Position numbers and translations under genes: made by a program
Part shown: positions 30,598 through 38,819 of the stretch, in pieces
Layout of the letters: every line of letters starts with the position of its first letter
Numbering within the stretch: position 1 is the stretch's first letter
Source of the DNA: Blautia wexlerae
Lineage (GTDB): Bacteria; Bacillota; Clostridia; Lachnospirales; Lachnospiraceae
NCBI RefSeq assembly: GCF_013300825.1
Contig: NZ_JAAIMY010000027.1
Span: forward strand, 1 to 41,536
Length of the DNA stretch: 41,536 nucleotides
Reading direction: 5' to 3'
Notes under the pieces: generated by a model
The model's database searches: none
What the model was told of the DNA's origin: nothing
The model's input: the letters and a program-made list of their open reading frames with translations, nothing else

Positions 30598-32100
30598 ATA
30601 GCCATTTACCATTGGAACATCGGCATTGTGAGCCGAGGAAAAGGCAAATCAGCCGTTGCCGCAGCCGCCTACCGAAGCGGCGAAAAGCTGACAAACGAAT
30701 GGGACGGAATGACACATGACTACACTCGCAAAGGCGGCGTTGTCCATACAGAAATCATGCTGCCGCCCCATGCCCCGCCCTCATTCTCTGACCGCGCTAC
30801 TTTGTGGAACAGTGTGGAGCTTTACGAGAAAGCCGGGAACGCTCAGCTTGCGCGAGAGATTGACGCAGCCCTACCCATAGAATTATCACGAGAGGAACAG
30901 ATACGGCTTGTCCGGGAATACTGTTCCTCTCAATTTGTTTCCAGAGGAATGTGCGTGGATTTTGCTATCCATGACACCGACAGCGTCAACCCCCATTGTC
31001 ATATCATGCTTACCATGCGCCCCCTTGACGAGCGCGGCACATGGGCAGCGAAATCCAAAAAGGAATATGACCTTGACGAGAACGGCGAGCGTATCCGCTT
31101 GCCAAGCGGCAGATACAAGACGCACAAAATTGACCTTACAGGCTGGAACGACAAGGACAACACCCTCTTGTGGCGCAAGGCATGGGCTGACTTTACCAAC
31201 GACTTTTTGGAGAGGAACGGAAGCCCAGAGCGCATCGACCACCGCAGCAATGCCGAGCGCGGTATAGACGAGATACCCACCGTCCACATGGGCGTGGCTG
31301 CTTGCCAAATGGAGAAGAAAGGTATCGCCACCGAGAAAGGCGAACTGAACCGAAATATCCAAAAGGCAAACCGCCTTATCCGGGAAATCCGGGCGCAGAT
31401 TGGAAAGCTCAAAGAGTGGATTGCCGACCTGTTCAAAGCGCGGGAAACCGCCCCAGAACAGCCGTCGCAATCTCCCGACCTCGCAAATCTGTTGATGAAG
31501 TATTTGAGCGTTCAGAGAGAAAAGAGCCGGAAGTATTCACAGCGTTGGCAACAGCAGCACGCAGCCGAAGAACTGAAAACCATAGCGGCGGCGGTCAACT
31601 ATCTTTCCGAGCATGGTATCTCTAATCTTGATGAGCTGGACGCAGCCCTTTCCTCTGTCAGTGATAGAGCCTATTCAATCCGGGAGGGAATGAAAACCGC
31701 CGAGCAGCGCATGAAAGAACTGCAAAAGCTGATAGAGAACGGCGAGAATTATTTGCAGTATAAGCCCATTCATGCCGAACTGAAAAAGCTGAAAAACGGC
31801 TGGACGAACAAACGGGATAAGTATGAGGAAGCCCACCGCGCCGAACTGACCCTATGGAACGCAGCAAGCCGCTATCTCCATGCAAATCTGACAGATACAA
31901 AGACGCTGCCTATCTCCAAATGGAAACATGAATACGCCGACCTCAAAGAGCAGAGAGATACCGACTACACCAAACTGAAAGCTACCCGCGCCGAGGTTGC
32001 CGAGCTTCAGAAGATACGCAAGTGCGTTGATATTGCACTGAAAGCCGAGCAGCCGGAGCAGACACAGAACCACACCAAGCGGCAGGAACAGGAGCGATAA
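30598..32100 (+). CDS. MobA/MobL-family relaxase
   Basis: About 500 residues. The relaxase domain starts AIYHWNIGIVSRGKGKSAVA AAAYRSGEKL. It contains the metal-binding NPHCHIMLTMRPL and the tyrosine-containing N-terminal block, and is followed by a long coiled coil. It nicks oriT and pilots the transposon using a helper conjugation system. The start is unusual: GGGAGGTGAT is an excellent ribosome site, but 8 nt on stands ATA (30598), not ATG. The nearest standard start in frame is GTG at 30589, which overlaps the ribosome site itself. The frame stays open well upstream through the oriT region. The protein family is secure; the true start is not. Confidence 0.85.
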   Translation: MAIYHWNIGIVSRGKGKSAVAAAAYRSGEKLTNEWDGMTHDYTRKGGVVHTEIMLPPHAPPSFSDRATLWNSVELYEKAGNAQLAREIDAALPIELSREEQIRLVREYCSSQFVSRGMCVDFAIHDTDSVNPHCHIMLTMRPLDERGTWAAKSKKEYDLDENGERIRLPSGRYKTHKIDLTGWNDKDNTLLWRKAWADFTNDFLERNGSPERIDHRSNAERGIDEIPTVHMGVAACQMEKKGIATEKGELNRNIQKANRLIREIRAQIGKLKEWIADLFKARETAPEQPSQSPDLANLLMKYLSVQREKSRKYSQRWQQQHAAEELKTIAAAVNYLSEHGISNLDELDAALSSVSDRAYSIREGMKTAEQRMKELQKLIENGENYLQYKPIHAELKKLKNGWTNKRDKYEEAHRAELTLWNAASRYLHANLTDTKTLPISKWKHEYADLKEQRDTDYTKLKATRAEVAELQKIRKCVDIALKAEQPEQTQNHTKRQEQER

Positions 32101-32164
32101 AGAAAAGGACGGGCAAGCTGATTTGCCTGTCCGTCCTCTATTCCCATCCGACAAAGGAATGTGT

Positions 32165-32329
32165 TCACTTCTTATCGGGTAAAAATGTCATTATAACGCC
32201 AGTAATGCCGATAACTGAAAAGATTAAAGCCCATTTGAAACTTAAATCAAAAAAAGCCACATTGCCATATCCTAACATCAGCAGGATACTAACTAAAATC
32301 AATGCTATACCTTGCAGTTGCCTTTTCAT
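32165..32329 (-). CDS. small two-helix membrane protein
   Basis: A 54-residue protein from the ATG at 32329, set by AAAGGAG 8 nt upstream. It has two hydrophobic segments (GIALILVSILLMLGYGNVAF; WALIFSVIGITGVIMTFLP). No family recognised. It lies at the right edge of the mobilizable transposon, convergent with the relaxase, and may belong to it or to its flank. Confidence 0.55.
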   Translation of the reverse strand: MKRQLQGIALILVSILLMLGYGNVAFFDLSFKWALIFSVIGITGVIMTFLPDKK

Positions 32330-32455
32330 ACAATCACACTCCTTTGTCAAATTCAAGTTGATATTTCACTTATTTTAGGAAATTTAATAACTGTTATATT
32401 TGATTATCAAATTCTTCGCAAACCCTTGAAAATACTAAGTTTGTAGCAAGTGAAC

Positions 32456-32532
32456 TTTCCCTTACTCTTTCCCTTGTGTTATATCCTCCCATTGGTTTTC
32501 ATGAACTTTAATATGGGAAAAATTAAGGGAAA
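32456..32532. repeat. imperfect 20-bp inverted repeat in a gene-free stretch
   Basis: TTTCCCTTACTCTTTCCCTT (32456-32475) and ATGGGAAAAATTAAGGGAAA (32513-32532) pair at 17 of 20 positions. Apart from this, 32330-32644 is AT-rich without a frame or clear promoter. It could be an operator, or a transposon-end structure. Confidence 0.35.
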
Positions 32533-32644
32533 GAAAATTTCATAACACATTATAACATATAACAATAGCGACATGGTGAACTGATTGAAATGTTTTCGAT
32601 ATTTAACTCTGTAACTGATTATAAAAAAATGGAGATAAGATACG

Positions 32645-32881
32645 ATGAGAACAATTTATGCAAAATACAACATAAACCACGATAGTATTGATGTTTACAC
32701 AAGTGCCGGATATATGCTTCGTATTGATTGCTGGGAAGCTGAAAAAAATCTAAAAACCACATACAGATCAGAATGTGCGCTTACTTCATTGGCTGTGGAT
32801 GAACCTTTGGAATATGCGAGATTATATCTTAATGGTAATTTACAGATGTGGGTGGATGCAGAAGATTCACTTGAATTATAG
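32645..32881 (+). CDS. DUF6061-family protein
   Basis: A 78-residue protein: RTIYAKYNINHDSIDVYTSA GYMLRIDCWEAEKNLKTTYR then TSLAVDEPLEYARLYLNGNL. It resembles DUF6061, small proteins of unknown function scattered on clostridial mobile elements. GGAGAT precedes the ATG at 32645. A hairpin with a T-rich tail (GGCAG...CTGCC, about 32987-33018) follows 100 bp on and may end its transcript. Confidence 0.6.
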   Translation: MRTIYAKYNINHDSIDVYTSAGYMLRIDCWEAEKNLKTTYRSECALTSLAVDEPLEYARLYLNGNLQMWVDAEDSLEL

Positions 32882-33141
32882 GCAATTTAAACAAAAGTTT
32901 ATATCTGATTTTCGATTGGAAAAATGAACGAGATACAAGCAAGGCAAGAGACTCGTTAACACAGATATTTTTTACATAATCAAAGTGGCAGGGGAGAAAT
33001 CTCTGCCGCTTTTCTTCTTGTTAGGGCAAAGCCCTGTTTACCATTGTGTAGTTTTTCGTTGATCCGAAAAACGGAACTTTGGGAAACAAATAAACCACCT
33101 GCTATGCAGGTGAGTTAGGAATGCTTCAGCTTACAGTAAAA

Positions 33142-33199
33142 AACCTCCTGTGTTACAATAATGTTGGTTCGCCAACCGCATTAAAGGACAAAGGAGGTT
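33142..33199 (+). promoter_or_regulatory. ribosome-site-sequestering hairpin of IS200 tnpA
   Basis: AACCTCCT (33142-33149) is perfectly complementary to AGGAGGTT (33192-33199), the tnpA ribosome site, with an inner TTGG-TTCG-CCAA hairpin between. This is the known IS200 arrangement that keeps transposase translation low. Confidence 0.8.
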
Positions 33200-33205
33200 A
33201 TCCAA

Positions 33206-33568
33206 ATGGATAGTAATAGTTTATCACATACAAAATGGAATTGTAAGTATCATATTGTATTTGCACCAAAATATAGAAGAAAAGTAGCATATGGAAAAAT
33301 AAAGCAGGATATAGCGAATATTTTGAGTATGTTATGTAAGAGAAAAGGTGTAAAAATTGTAGAAGCGGAAATATGTCCAGATCATGTACACATGCTAGTA
33401 GAAATTCCACCGAGCATAAGTGTATCGTATTTTGTAGGGTACTTAAAAGGAAAAAGTACACTTATGATATTTGAAAGACATGCAAATTTAAAATATAAAT
33501 ATGGAAATAGACATTTCTGGTGTCGAGGATATTATGTAGATACGGTAGGGAAAAATGCAAAGAAAATT
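33206..33568 (+). pseudogene. tnpA: IS200 TnpA (Y1 HUH transposase), 5' part
   Basis: From the ATG at 33206 the protein reads LSHTKWNCKYHIVFAPKYRR, then the HUH motif PDHVHMLVEIPPSISVSYFV, and near the end the catalytic tyrosine region GYYVDTVGKNAKKI. At about codon 121 (33568) the frame enters the inserted transposon and stops at 33613. The missing C-terminal helix resumes at 36671. Catalytic residues remain, but the last helix and end recognition are lost, so the element is probably immobile unless the insert is lost precisely. Confidence 0.88.
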
Positions 33569-33682
33569 GTTAGTGATTTCATGAGCTGTCACCAGATTGC
33601 TCACATCAGTTGACGCTCACTTGCTTAACTTTCTGTCACCAGTCAGTTAGGCAATACCGCCTGTTTCCAGGCGGTACCTGCT

Positions 33683-34501
33683 TTATGAAGTTACCATCCC
33701 AAGCATCTCGTGTTCCACAACGAACTTGATCATATAATCATCGATCAATCGTTTCTGATTTTGAAACGCATACATCAGAGCTTTTTCACAGACACGGTTG
33801 ATCATCCGTGGGATTCCTGCAGATGCCTTATGGATCTCATCCAATGCCTTGGTTGTAAATATTTCCTGCCCGCATCCGGAGTAATCCATGTGGCTTACGA
33901 TATATTGTTCTGTTTCAGAACGGTCAAGATGAGGCAGCGTACAGTACATGTCAATGCGCTGCCGGATGGCGGCATACCGCTGCAGCTTTAGTTTATTTTC
34001 CCACAGTTCGGTCTGTCCGACTAAAACAACAGCCATGGGACTCATGGAATCAAACCGGTAGTTGAGCAGAAAGCGAAACTCTTCCAGTGTCTCCTTCTCC
34101 AACAAGTGGGCTTCATCCAGGATGCAGACAACCTTTTTACGCTGTACGCCCCGGATTACCTCGATCTCCTGTTGCAGCTGGCGCTTTGAATCACCGCGGT
34201 AGAAACGGGATTCCAGCCCCAACTGATCCAGCAGACCTTTATAGAACCACCTTGGGGTCAGTTTTGAGTCTGACAGATAAAGGATGATGTAATCCTCTTT
34301 TGGAAGTTCCGAATAAAACCGGCGGATAAGCGTTGACTTTCCACACCCTGAATCAGCTGTTACAACAGCAAACATCTGGCGGTCCGCCACATAAGCCAGA
34401 CGGCCGAGAGTTTCCCGGAAAGCATTGGATTCGAACAGTTTTTCAGGAGGGACATCCCGGACAAACGGTGTATGTTCCATGCCAAAGAATGATTCATACA
34501 T
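33683..34501 (-). CDS. AAA+ ATPase, TniB/ExeA-like transposition helper
   Basis: A 272-residue P-loop ATPase: TADSGCGKSTLIRRFYSELP (Walker A), KKVVCILDEAHLLEKETLEE (Walker B with the DEAH-like pair), SPMAVVLVGQTELWENKL (sensor 1) and a C-terminal helical lid (SAGIPRMINRVCEKALMYAF). Such proteins, annotated ExeA-like or TniB/TnsC-like, choose targets and activate a DDE transposase. Its ATG overlaps the transposase stop (TAATG), so they are translated together. Confidence 0.88.
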   Translation of the reverse strand: MYESFFGMEHTPFVRDVPPEKLFESNAFRETLGRLAYVADRQMFAVVTADSGCGKSTLIRRFYSELPKEDYIILYLSDSKLTPRWFYKGLLDQLGLESRFYRGDSKRQLQQEIEVIRGVQRKKVVCILDEAHLLEKETLEEFRFLLNYRFDSMSPMAVVLVGQTELWENKLKLQRYAAIRQRIDMYCTLPHLDRSETEQYIVSHMDYSGCGQEIFTTKALDEIHKASAGIPRMINRVCEKALMYAFQNQKRLIDDYMIKFVVEHEMLGMVTS

Positions 34502-35907
34502 TAGTCATTCGCCTCCTTCCTGTAAGATGCAAATGAAATCGCATCTGCCATCTGGTACTTACTCTGTGTATATTTCGTTTCCAGCGCATCCAGAAAACGG
34601 GAAGTTGTCGGCACTTGTCCCTGCATGGCAGCCGGAAGTGTTGCCTGCCTGTCGCAATACGGTCCAATCTTTACAGGCCTTACCTGAAAAGGTTCAAATC
34701 CGGGATAGGAAACGGTGATGATCTCAGGATTTGCCGGATCATAGGAGATTTCCACCGTATATCCGATCAGGGCAGGTTTGGTTTCATACCTTTGCCCACG
34801 GAAACTGATACAGGCACCTTTATCCACTTTTCGCTGCTCATGGTGCAGGAAAGCTTCGGCTACAACGGCTGTATCCAAAAAAGTCAGTGGACGGCTGTCC
34901 CGGTTCCATTCCTGCAGTGGTGATATGCCTTCTTCCGGAATGGCGGCACCGAGGCTTTCGTAGTATTCTGCAATGCCATCATGCTTTTTCTTGTGGTAAT
35001 ACTCATCCAGGTAGATTGCCCACAAACGGTTCAGTTCCTCCAATGTTCTGATATTTTTCAGCTTTGATTCCCGGATAAAAGCATCTACCACCTGATGGAA
35101 CTTTTCGATTTTCCCTTTACTTTTGCCGGATCTTGGTTTTGCATACATCACACGGATGCCCAGCCTTGCAAGGGAAGAACGGATCTGTTTTGCGATATAC
35201 TGTGTTCCATTATCAAAGTAACAGGAATCGAAGATTCCATACCGGGAAATCGCTTGGTGAAACGTATCTTCAATGATTGATTCTCCCTGATTGTCATAAA
35301 ACCGGGATGATAGAAGATACCTGGAATGGTCATCGATTGCTGAGGACAGGTAAGTCTGTACCTTAGCCCCATTTCTTCCGATTGGAAGCTTGGGTCCATA
35401 TTTGATGTCCGCCTGGATCAGCATCATACGGTGCGGTTTGCAAAAGCGTTTGGAAGAACTGTTTCTTGCATCCTGATACATTTGCATCTGCTTTTGTCCG
35501 TAACCAGCCTTATAGATATGGCGTTCCAAAGTAGAACGCTTTAAAGTACCGGGTACCGCAAGCCCTTCCGTTTCCAGGATGTAGATGATCTGGGCAACCG
35601 ACCGCTCCGGAACCTCCTTGCGAAGTTGGATTGCCTGTTCCAACAGGAACGAAAAGTTTTCCGGAAGTTTTTGTGACCGGTGTTTCTCACGGTCAGCAGG
35701 TTTTAGCCCTGTAAACTGCCTTTCCGAAAAAGCTTTTTCATAGCGGTAAAGGGAACGGACAGATATGTTGTTTTCTTCTGCAATCTTTTTGCGAAGCTGG
35801 ATACGCTTTGCATCATCCAGACCAGTCTGGAGAAGCGGTGAAATCAATTGAAAACGCCTGAGGGCTTCTTCCTCTTGCCATTGTTGTCTGTTTATTGTTG
35901 TATTCAT
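34501..35907 (-). CDS. DDE transposase with rve core (TniA/Mu-like)
   Basis: A 468-residue transposase from the ATG at 35907 (AGGAGG 10 nt upstream on the minus strand). An N-terminal helix-turn-helix (AEENNISVRSLYRYEKAFSE) is followed by an integrase-type core with the acidic triad: Asp in MLIQADIKYGP, Asp in SCYFDNGTQYIA and Glu in KGKIEKFHQVVDAF. A Mu-type C-terminal barrel follows (CISFRGQRYETKPALIGYTV). Fits the TniA/MuA branch that works with a partner ATPase. Confidence 0.9.
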   Translation of the reverse strand: MNTTINRQQWQEEEALRRFQLISPLLQTGLDDAKRIQLRKKIAEENNISVRSLYRYEKAFSERQFTGLKPADREKHRSQKLPENFSFLLEQAIQLRKEVPERSVAQIIYILETEGLAVPGTLKRSTLERHIYKAGYGQKQMQMYQDARNSSSKRFCKPHRMMLIQADIKYGPKLPIGRNGAKVQTYLSSAIDDHSRYLLSSRFYDNQGESIIEDTFHQAISRYGIFDSCYFDNGTQYIAKQIRSSLARLGIRVMYAKPRSGKSKGKIEKFHQVVDAFIRESKLKNIRTLEELNRLWAIYLDEYYHKKKHDGIAEYYESLGAAIPEEGISPLQEWNRDSRPLTFLDTAVVAEAFLHHEQRKVDKGACISFRGQRYETKPALIGYTVEISYDPANPEIITVSYPGFEPFQVRPVKIGPYCDRQATLPAAMQGQVPTTSRFLDALETKYTQSKYQMADAISFASYRKEAND

Positions 35908-35982
35908 AAGATAATGACCTCCTTTTGAGACCAATATACCCTTTGCTACTTTGACAGACGATGCAAAGTAGGTGCATAAGCC

Positions 35983-36525
35983 TTACCAGCGGATCGGGAC
36001 TAAAAATCCCCCGCTGTTGTAAATCTGACGCAAGATGATTTCTAACCAGTTTTGATATTGGTTTCTGAAAGAATCGAGCAGTGAAACAGAAGCAAGCTTT
36101 TCTTTGTTATAACCCAACAGGAATTCCCGGATCGTTCTTAAATATCCGTTAATACGTTCATGATTTTCACGGAACCACTGCAGCCAGCGGAGCATGGTAG
36201 TGAAGGATGGGTAGTCTTCAGAATCCAGGTCATCCGGCTGTACAATACCGTCCAGTACTCCGGAGATCACTTCTGTTTCATAGTGCTTATATGGCACAAG
36301 ACAATCCGGAAGCTCACTATGATAGGAGTGGCAGTTCTTACAATGAAACCGTCGGATGATTAACTGCTCCTTCACACCGCCTTCTTTTTTGCGGATACGT
36401 GGACGGGAATCCCGGTAGGAAAGCGTAGCCTGACAGATTGGGCACATATGGGTGGTCACACTGCTCTCAACAAAAAACACAAACTCCTCCTTGAGGACAA
36501 GTGAATAATCTGATATAATAACCAT
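35983..36525 (-). CDS. DUF6431 zinc-ribbon protein of the transposon
   Basis: A 180-residue protein with an N-terminal four-cysteine zinc ribbon (HMCPICQATLSY ... RRFHCKNCHSYHSELPDCLV) and a helical remainder (FTTMLRWLQWFRENHERING; FRNQYQNWLEIILRQIYNSG). It matches DUF6431, regularly placed in front of such DDE transposase/ATPase pairs. By analogy with TniQ/TnsD it might recognise target or end DNA, but that is not established. It is the first gene of the minus-strand operon; the ATG at 36525 has no strong ribosome site. Confidence 0.75.
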   Translation of the reverse strand: MVIISDYSLVLKEEFVFFVESSVTTHMCPICQATLSYRDSRPRIRKKEGGVKEQLIIRRFHCKNCHSYHSELPDCLVPYKHYETEVISGVLDGIVQPDDLDSEDYPSFTTMLRWLQWFRENHERINGYLRTIREFLLGYNKEKLASVSLLDSFRNQYQNWLEIILRQIYNSGGFLVPIRW

Positions 36526-36539
36526 GGTTTAGTGACCAG

Positions 36540-36592
36540 GGTCTCAGAGTACACAACTTGCCAGGAGGGTGCTCTGAGACCTTTTCCTTTTT
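36540..36592 (+). terminator. plus-strand terminator at the right side of the three-gene transposon
   Basis: GGTCTCAGAG (36540-36549) and CTCTGAGACC (36572-36581) form a perfect 10-bp stem with a 22-nt loop, followed by TTTTCCTTTTT. It points against the transposon's own genes and could shield them from, or block, readthrough. Confidence 0.7.
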
Positions 36593-36670
36593 GTATGCTG
36601 ATGACAGTATACAGGTCAATTCAGAGACAGGCAAGTAAATCAGTATTTTGATAATTTATGAGGTCAACAA

Positions 36671-36787
36671 CAGAAAATACAGGAATATATAGCAAATCAG
36701 TTACAAGAAGATTTGGAATATGACCAGATGACACTGAAAGAGTATATTGACCCGTTCACGGGTGAGCCAGTAAAACCGAACAAATAA
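36671..36787 (+). pseudogene. tnpA: IS200 TnpA, 3' part
   Basis: The frame QKIQEYIANQLQEDLEYDQM TLKEYIDPFTGEPVKPNK ends at the TAA 36785-36787. It is the C-terminal helix and tail that complete the tnpA gene broken at 33568. It has no start of its own. Confidence 0.88.
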
Positions 36788-36937
36788 AAGAAGCCCTTTA
36801 GGGCTTAGTGGGTAAATGATGTTGCGCTTGGCGAACCTATTTCAGTGAGTCTTTAGACTCCAGTGCCGGTAATAGACCCTTATAGGGTCAAAGCAAGCCA
36901 CCGGCTAAGCCGGTGGTCTTGACTAGTAGGACCATTC

Positions 36938-37053
36938 ATAATTCATTTATTGATATTATTCCTTTGAACGAGTATCCTCCTACGCCACCATGTTTGTGTT
37001 AGAATATTATTTGCACGAAAGATGGCGGCTTTGAAACCGCCATCAAGTTTTTT
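36938..37053 (+). pseudogene. 3' end of a gene cut by the IS200 element, with terminator
   Basis: Beyond the right IS end a short plus-strand frame reads HNSFIDIIPLNEYPPTPPCL C and stops at 37000-37002. It is followed 18 bp later by a clean terminator: GATGGCGG (37021-37028) / CCGCCATC (37037-37044) and TTTTTT. The spacing suggests the true end of a gene whose body was removed. The protein family is not recognised. The remaining bases to the kinase gene hold nothing clear. Confidence 0.35.
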
Positions 37054-37126
37054 ATGTGAATAAGCAATGTAATACACCTACTTTATAAGCGTTTTTTTTA
37101 ACCACCAAAGCAGGTTCATCAGTTTT

Positions 37127-38044
37127 TTATCCTTTTTGCTTAGGAAAGCACACTACAATTTCAAAAACATTATTATTTAGAGAAGCACTGATAGAACCGC
37201 CCATTTTCACAGTTAAATTCTTTGCTATCGTGAGACCTAAACCAGTTGTTTTGCGAGAACGAGATAAATCTGTTGTATAAAAGCGATTAAATATTTTATC
37301 TATATCAGATTCACTTATGCTGTCAGTAATATTCTGAAAAGAAAAGTAATAATATTCATTATTATCATAAGATGAAAAATGATAATCACTTTTCCCATGT
37401 GACAAGGCATTAGAAATGATATTTTCAAAAATTCTGGTTACTGCTTTTTCATCTCCATAAAATGGAAAAGAAATCTCTGCAATACTTAATGCTGGAATTA
37501 TTTTGCGTTCCTCAAAAGATTTAAAAAAGGAAACTGCAACAGAGCGTAAAACAGCATTTAAATCAAATGTAGTATAAGAAAATTCCATTTCATCAGCTTC
37601 TATTCGTGCAAATTCAAACAACTGATTTAGTAACTGATTTAAAACATTCAATCTTTCATTTATAACAGCTGCTGCATCTAAATCTTCCTCGGACAACTCC
37701 GGCGATTGTAGAAGCATTTGGGTATATCCTTGAATAGCAGTCACAGGTGTTCTAAGATCATGAGCTAAATTTGTAATTGTTTCTTTGATTGCCTCATCCT
37801 TTTTTTGTAATGAATATACTTGTTTGTGGTAAACTCGAAGCAATTCATTTAAAGCATTTACAAGATCGGTTATATCGGAAGAGGGAAAATCTAATGTCAA
37901 TTCCGCATGGGTAAATGAATGTAAAAGTGTTTGCAATTTCTGGCTTAACCGGGTTACCTCCCTACGATGAAGCAAGTAAAATGATAAAACAATAATAAGA
38001 GATAGTGTCACAATGATAGCATATATTTGAAGTACCACACTCAT
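37127..38044 (-). CDS. sensor histidine kinase
   Basis: A 305-residue kinase with a single N-terminal membrane helix (IYAIIVTLSLIIVLSFYLLH) and almost no outside loop. A coiled linker precedes the H box NLAHDLRTPVTAIQGYTQML, the N box FENIISNALSHGKSDYH, and the G box TTGLGLTIAKNLTVKMGGS. It phosphorylates the OmpR-type regulator of the same operon. With so little sensor, it probably reads the state of the neighbouring ABC transporter, as in peptide-antibiotic (Bce/lantibiotic-type) defence modules. It is last in the operon, 19 bp after the permease gene. Confidence 0.92.
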   Translation of the reverse strand: MSVVLQIYAIIVTLSLIIVLSFYLLHRREVTRLSQKLQTLLHSFTHAELTLDFPSSDITDLVNALNELLRVYHKQVYSLQKKDEAIKETITNLAHDLRTPVTAIQGYTQMLLQSPELSEEDLDAAAVINERLNVLNQLLNQLFEFARIEADEMEFSYTTFDLNAVLRSVAVSFFKSFEERKIIPALSIAEISFPFYGDEKAVTRIFENIISNALSHGKSDYHFSSYDNNEYYYFSFQNITDSISESDIDKIFNRFYTTDLSRSRKTTGLGLTIAKNLTVKMGGSISASLNNNVFEIVVCFPKQKG

Positions 38045-38063
38045 AACATTATCCCTCCCTGCA

Positions 38064-38819
38064 TTATGTAATATCTCTTTTCTTGAAAATTGTTCCTATA
38101 ACTCCACCAAATATAATCATATAGGCGAAGAAAATGATAATTGCGGTTGGAAGCCATTGAACTGCCATATCTATTCTTGTTTTATTGATATTACTAATTG
38201 CCCAAAAAATTGTGATGTTATATCCTAAGCCCAAAATACTTTCCAATCCATGAAGAACCAGATAACCAAAAAATATAAGCAAAGCATTAACTGCCATGCT
38301 AACTGAACTGTTTCTTATGAGAAAAACAAGTGAAATTGCGAGCGTTGATACAGCCATATGATATAATGCCTCACAGAATATGTAGGACACTATATTGCTA
38401 ATGTTTGTAAAAGTAAGACCGCTTATTTCAAAAAAAATTTTATTACATAACAAACCAATTAAAAAGGCAGACACCAAAAAAAAGAATGATACAATCCAGC
38501 CAATTACAAATTTTGAGAAGAAGTAACTCCATCGTGACAGACCTTTTTCTATATAATGTTTTACAGTCCCTTGACGAAAATCATTTGAGAAATAGTAGCT
38601 GCAAAAAACAATCAAAGGGAATACAACCGGGTAATAATTAAAAAAAGAATCCCAGTAATTTGCAGAAACTTCTGTACCTACCAAATATTCCCTCATGCCA
38701 ATCGTTGCTTTTTGTGCATAAGCACATAAGAATATCCATCCTGTCATCATAAGAAAACATACTTTCAAGACTTTTCCATGTATTGCTTTATAAAAATCAG
38801 CTCTAATTAAATTAAGCAT
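38064..38819 (-). CDS. ABC-2-type permease subunit
   Basis: A 251-residue protein with six hydrophobic helices (VCFLMMTGWIFLCAY; VVFPLIVFCSYYFSND; FVIGWIVSFFFLVSAFLIGL; a last one near AIIIFFAYMIIFGGVIGTIF). The pattern SNDFRQGTVKHYIEKGLSRW after helix two is common in LanE/LanG- and BcrB-like permeases. It pairs with the ATPase whose end it overlaps by 8 nt. Likely exports or expels a membrane-active peptide; the substrate is inference. Confidence 0.85.
   Translation of the reverse strand: MLNLIRADFYKAIHGKVLKVCFLMMTGWIFLCAYAQKATIGMREYLVGTEVSANYWDSFFNYYPVVFPLIVFCSYYFSNDFRQGTVKHYIEKGLSRWSYFFSKFVIGWIVSFFFLVSAFLIGLLCNKIFFEISGLTFTNISNIVSYIFCEALYHMAVSTLAISLVFLIRNSSVSMAVNALLIFFGYLVLHGLESILGLGYNITIFWAISNINKTRIDMAVQWLPTAIIIFFAYMIIFGGVIGTIFKKRDIT

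Larger units (their letters stand above)
26290..32160 (+). mobile_element. mobilizable transposon of the Tn4451/serine-recombinase type
   Basis: The genes large serine recombinase, TnpW, unknown, DD-carboxypeptidase cargo, DUF3847 and MobA/MobL make a Tn4451-like module. The DNA is visibly more G+C-rich than both flanks, except for the cargo (about 28.89-29.99 kb), which is AT-rich. The left end coincides with the break in virD4. The right end is set only roughly, after the MobL gene and its hairpin. Confidence 0.7.
33569..36670 (-). mobile_element. three-gene DDE transposon (DUF6431 / TniA-like / ATPase)
   Basis: The insert in tnpA carries three minus-strand genes. AGAAAAT occurs at both junctions (33561-33567 and about 36672-36678), a possible 7-bp target duplication. 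The left end has two CTGTCACCAG copies (33586-33595 and 33633-33642). The right end, on the minus strand, has TGTCTCT and TGTCATC, which look like related transposase-binding repeats. Exact ends are uncertain. Confidence 0.6.
33090..36925 (+). mobile_element. IS200/IS605-type insertion sequence, split
   Basis: The left part holds a subterminal hairpin CACCTGC-TAT-GCAGGTG (33096-33112), the tnpA leader and the tnpA 5' part. The right part holds the tnpA 3' part, a hairpin AAGCCCT/AGGGCTT (about 36791-36806) and the right-end hairpin CCACCGGC-TAA-GCCGGTGG (36898-36916). A 3.1-kb transposon lies between. There are no inverted repeats, as expected for HUH single-strand transposons. The outer limits are approximate. 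Confidence 0.75.

Noticed and set aside
30886..31470. Minus-strand frame of 194 codons within the relaxase gene
   Set aside because: Shadow of the relaxase coding sequence, without ribosome site or recognisable domain.
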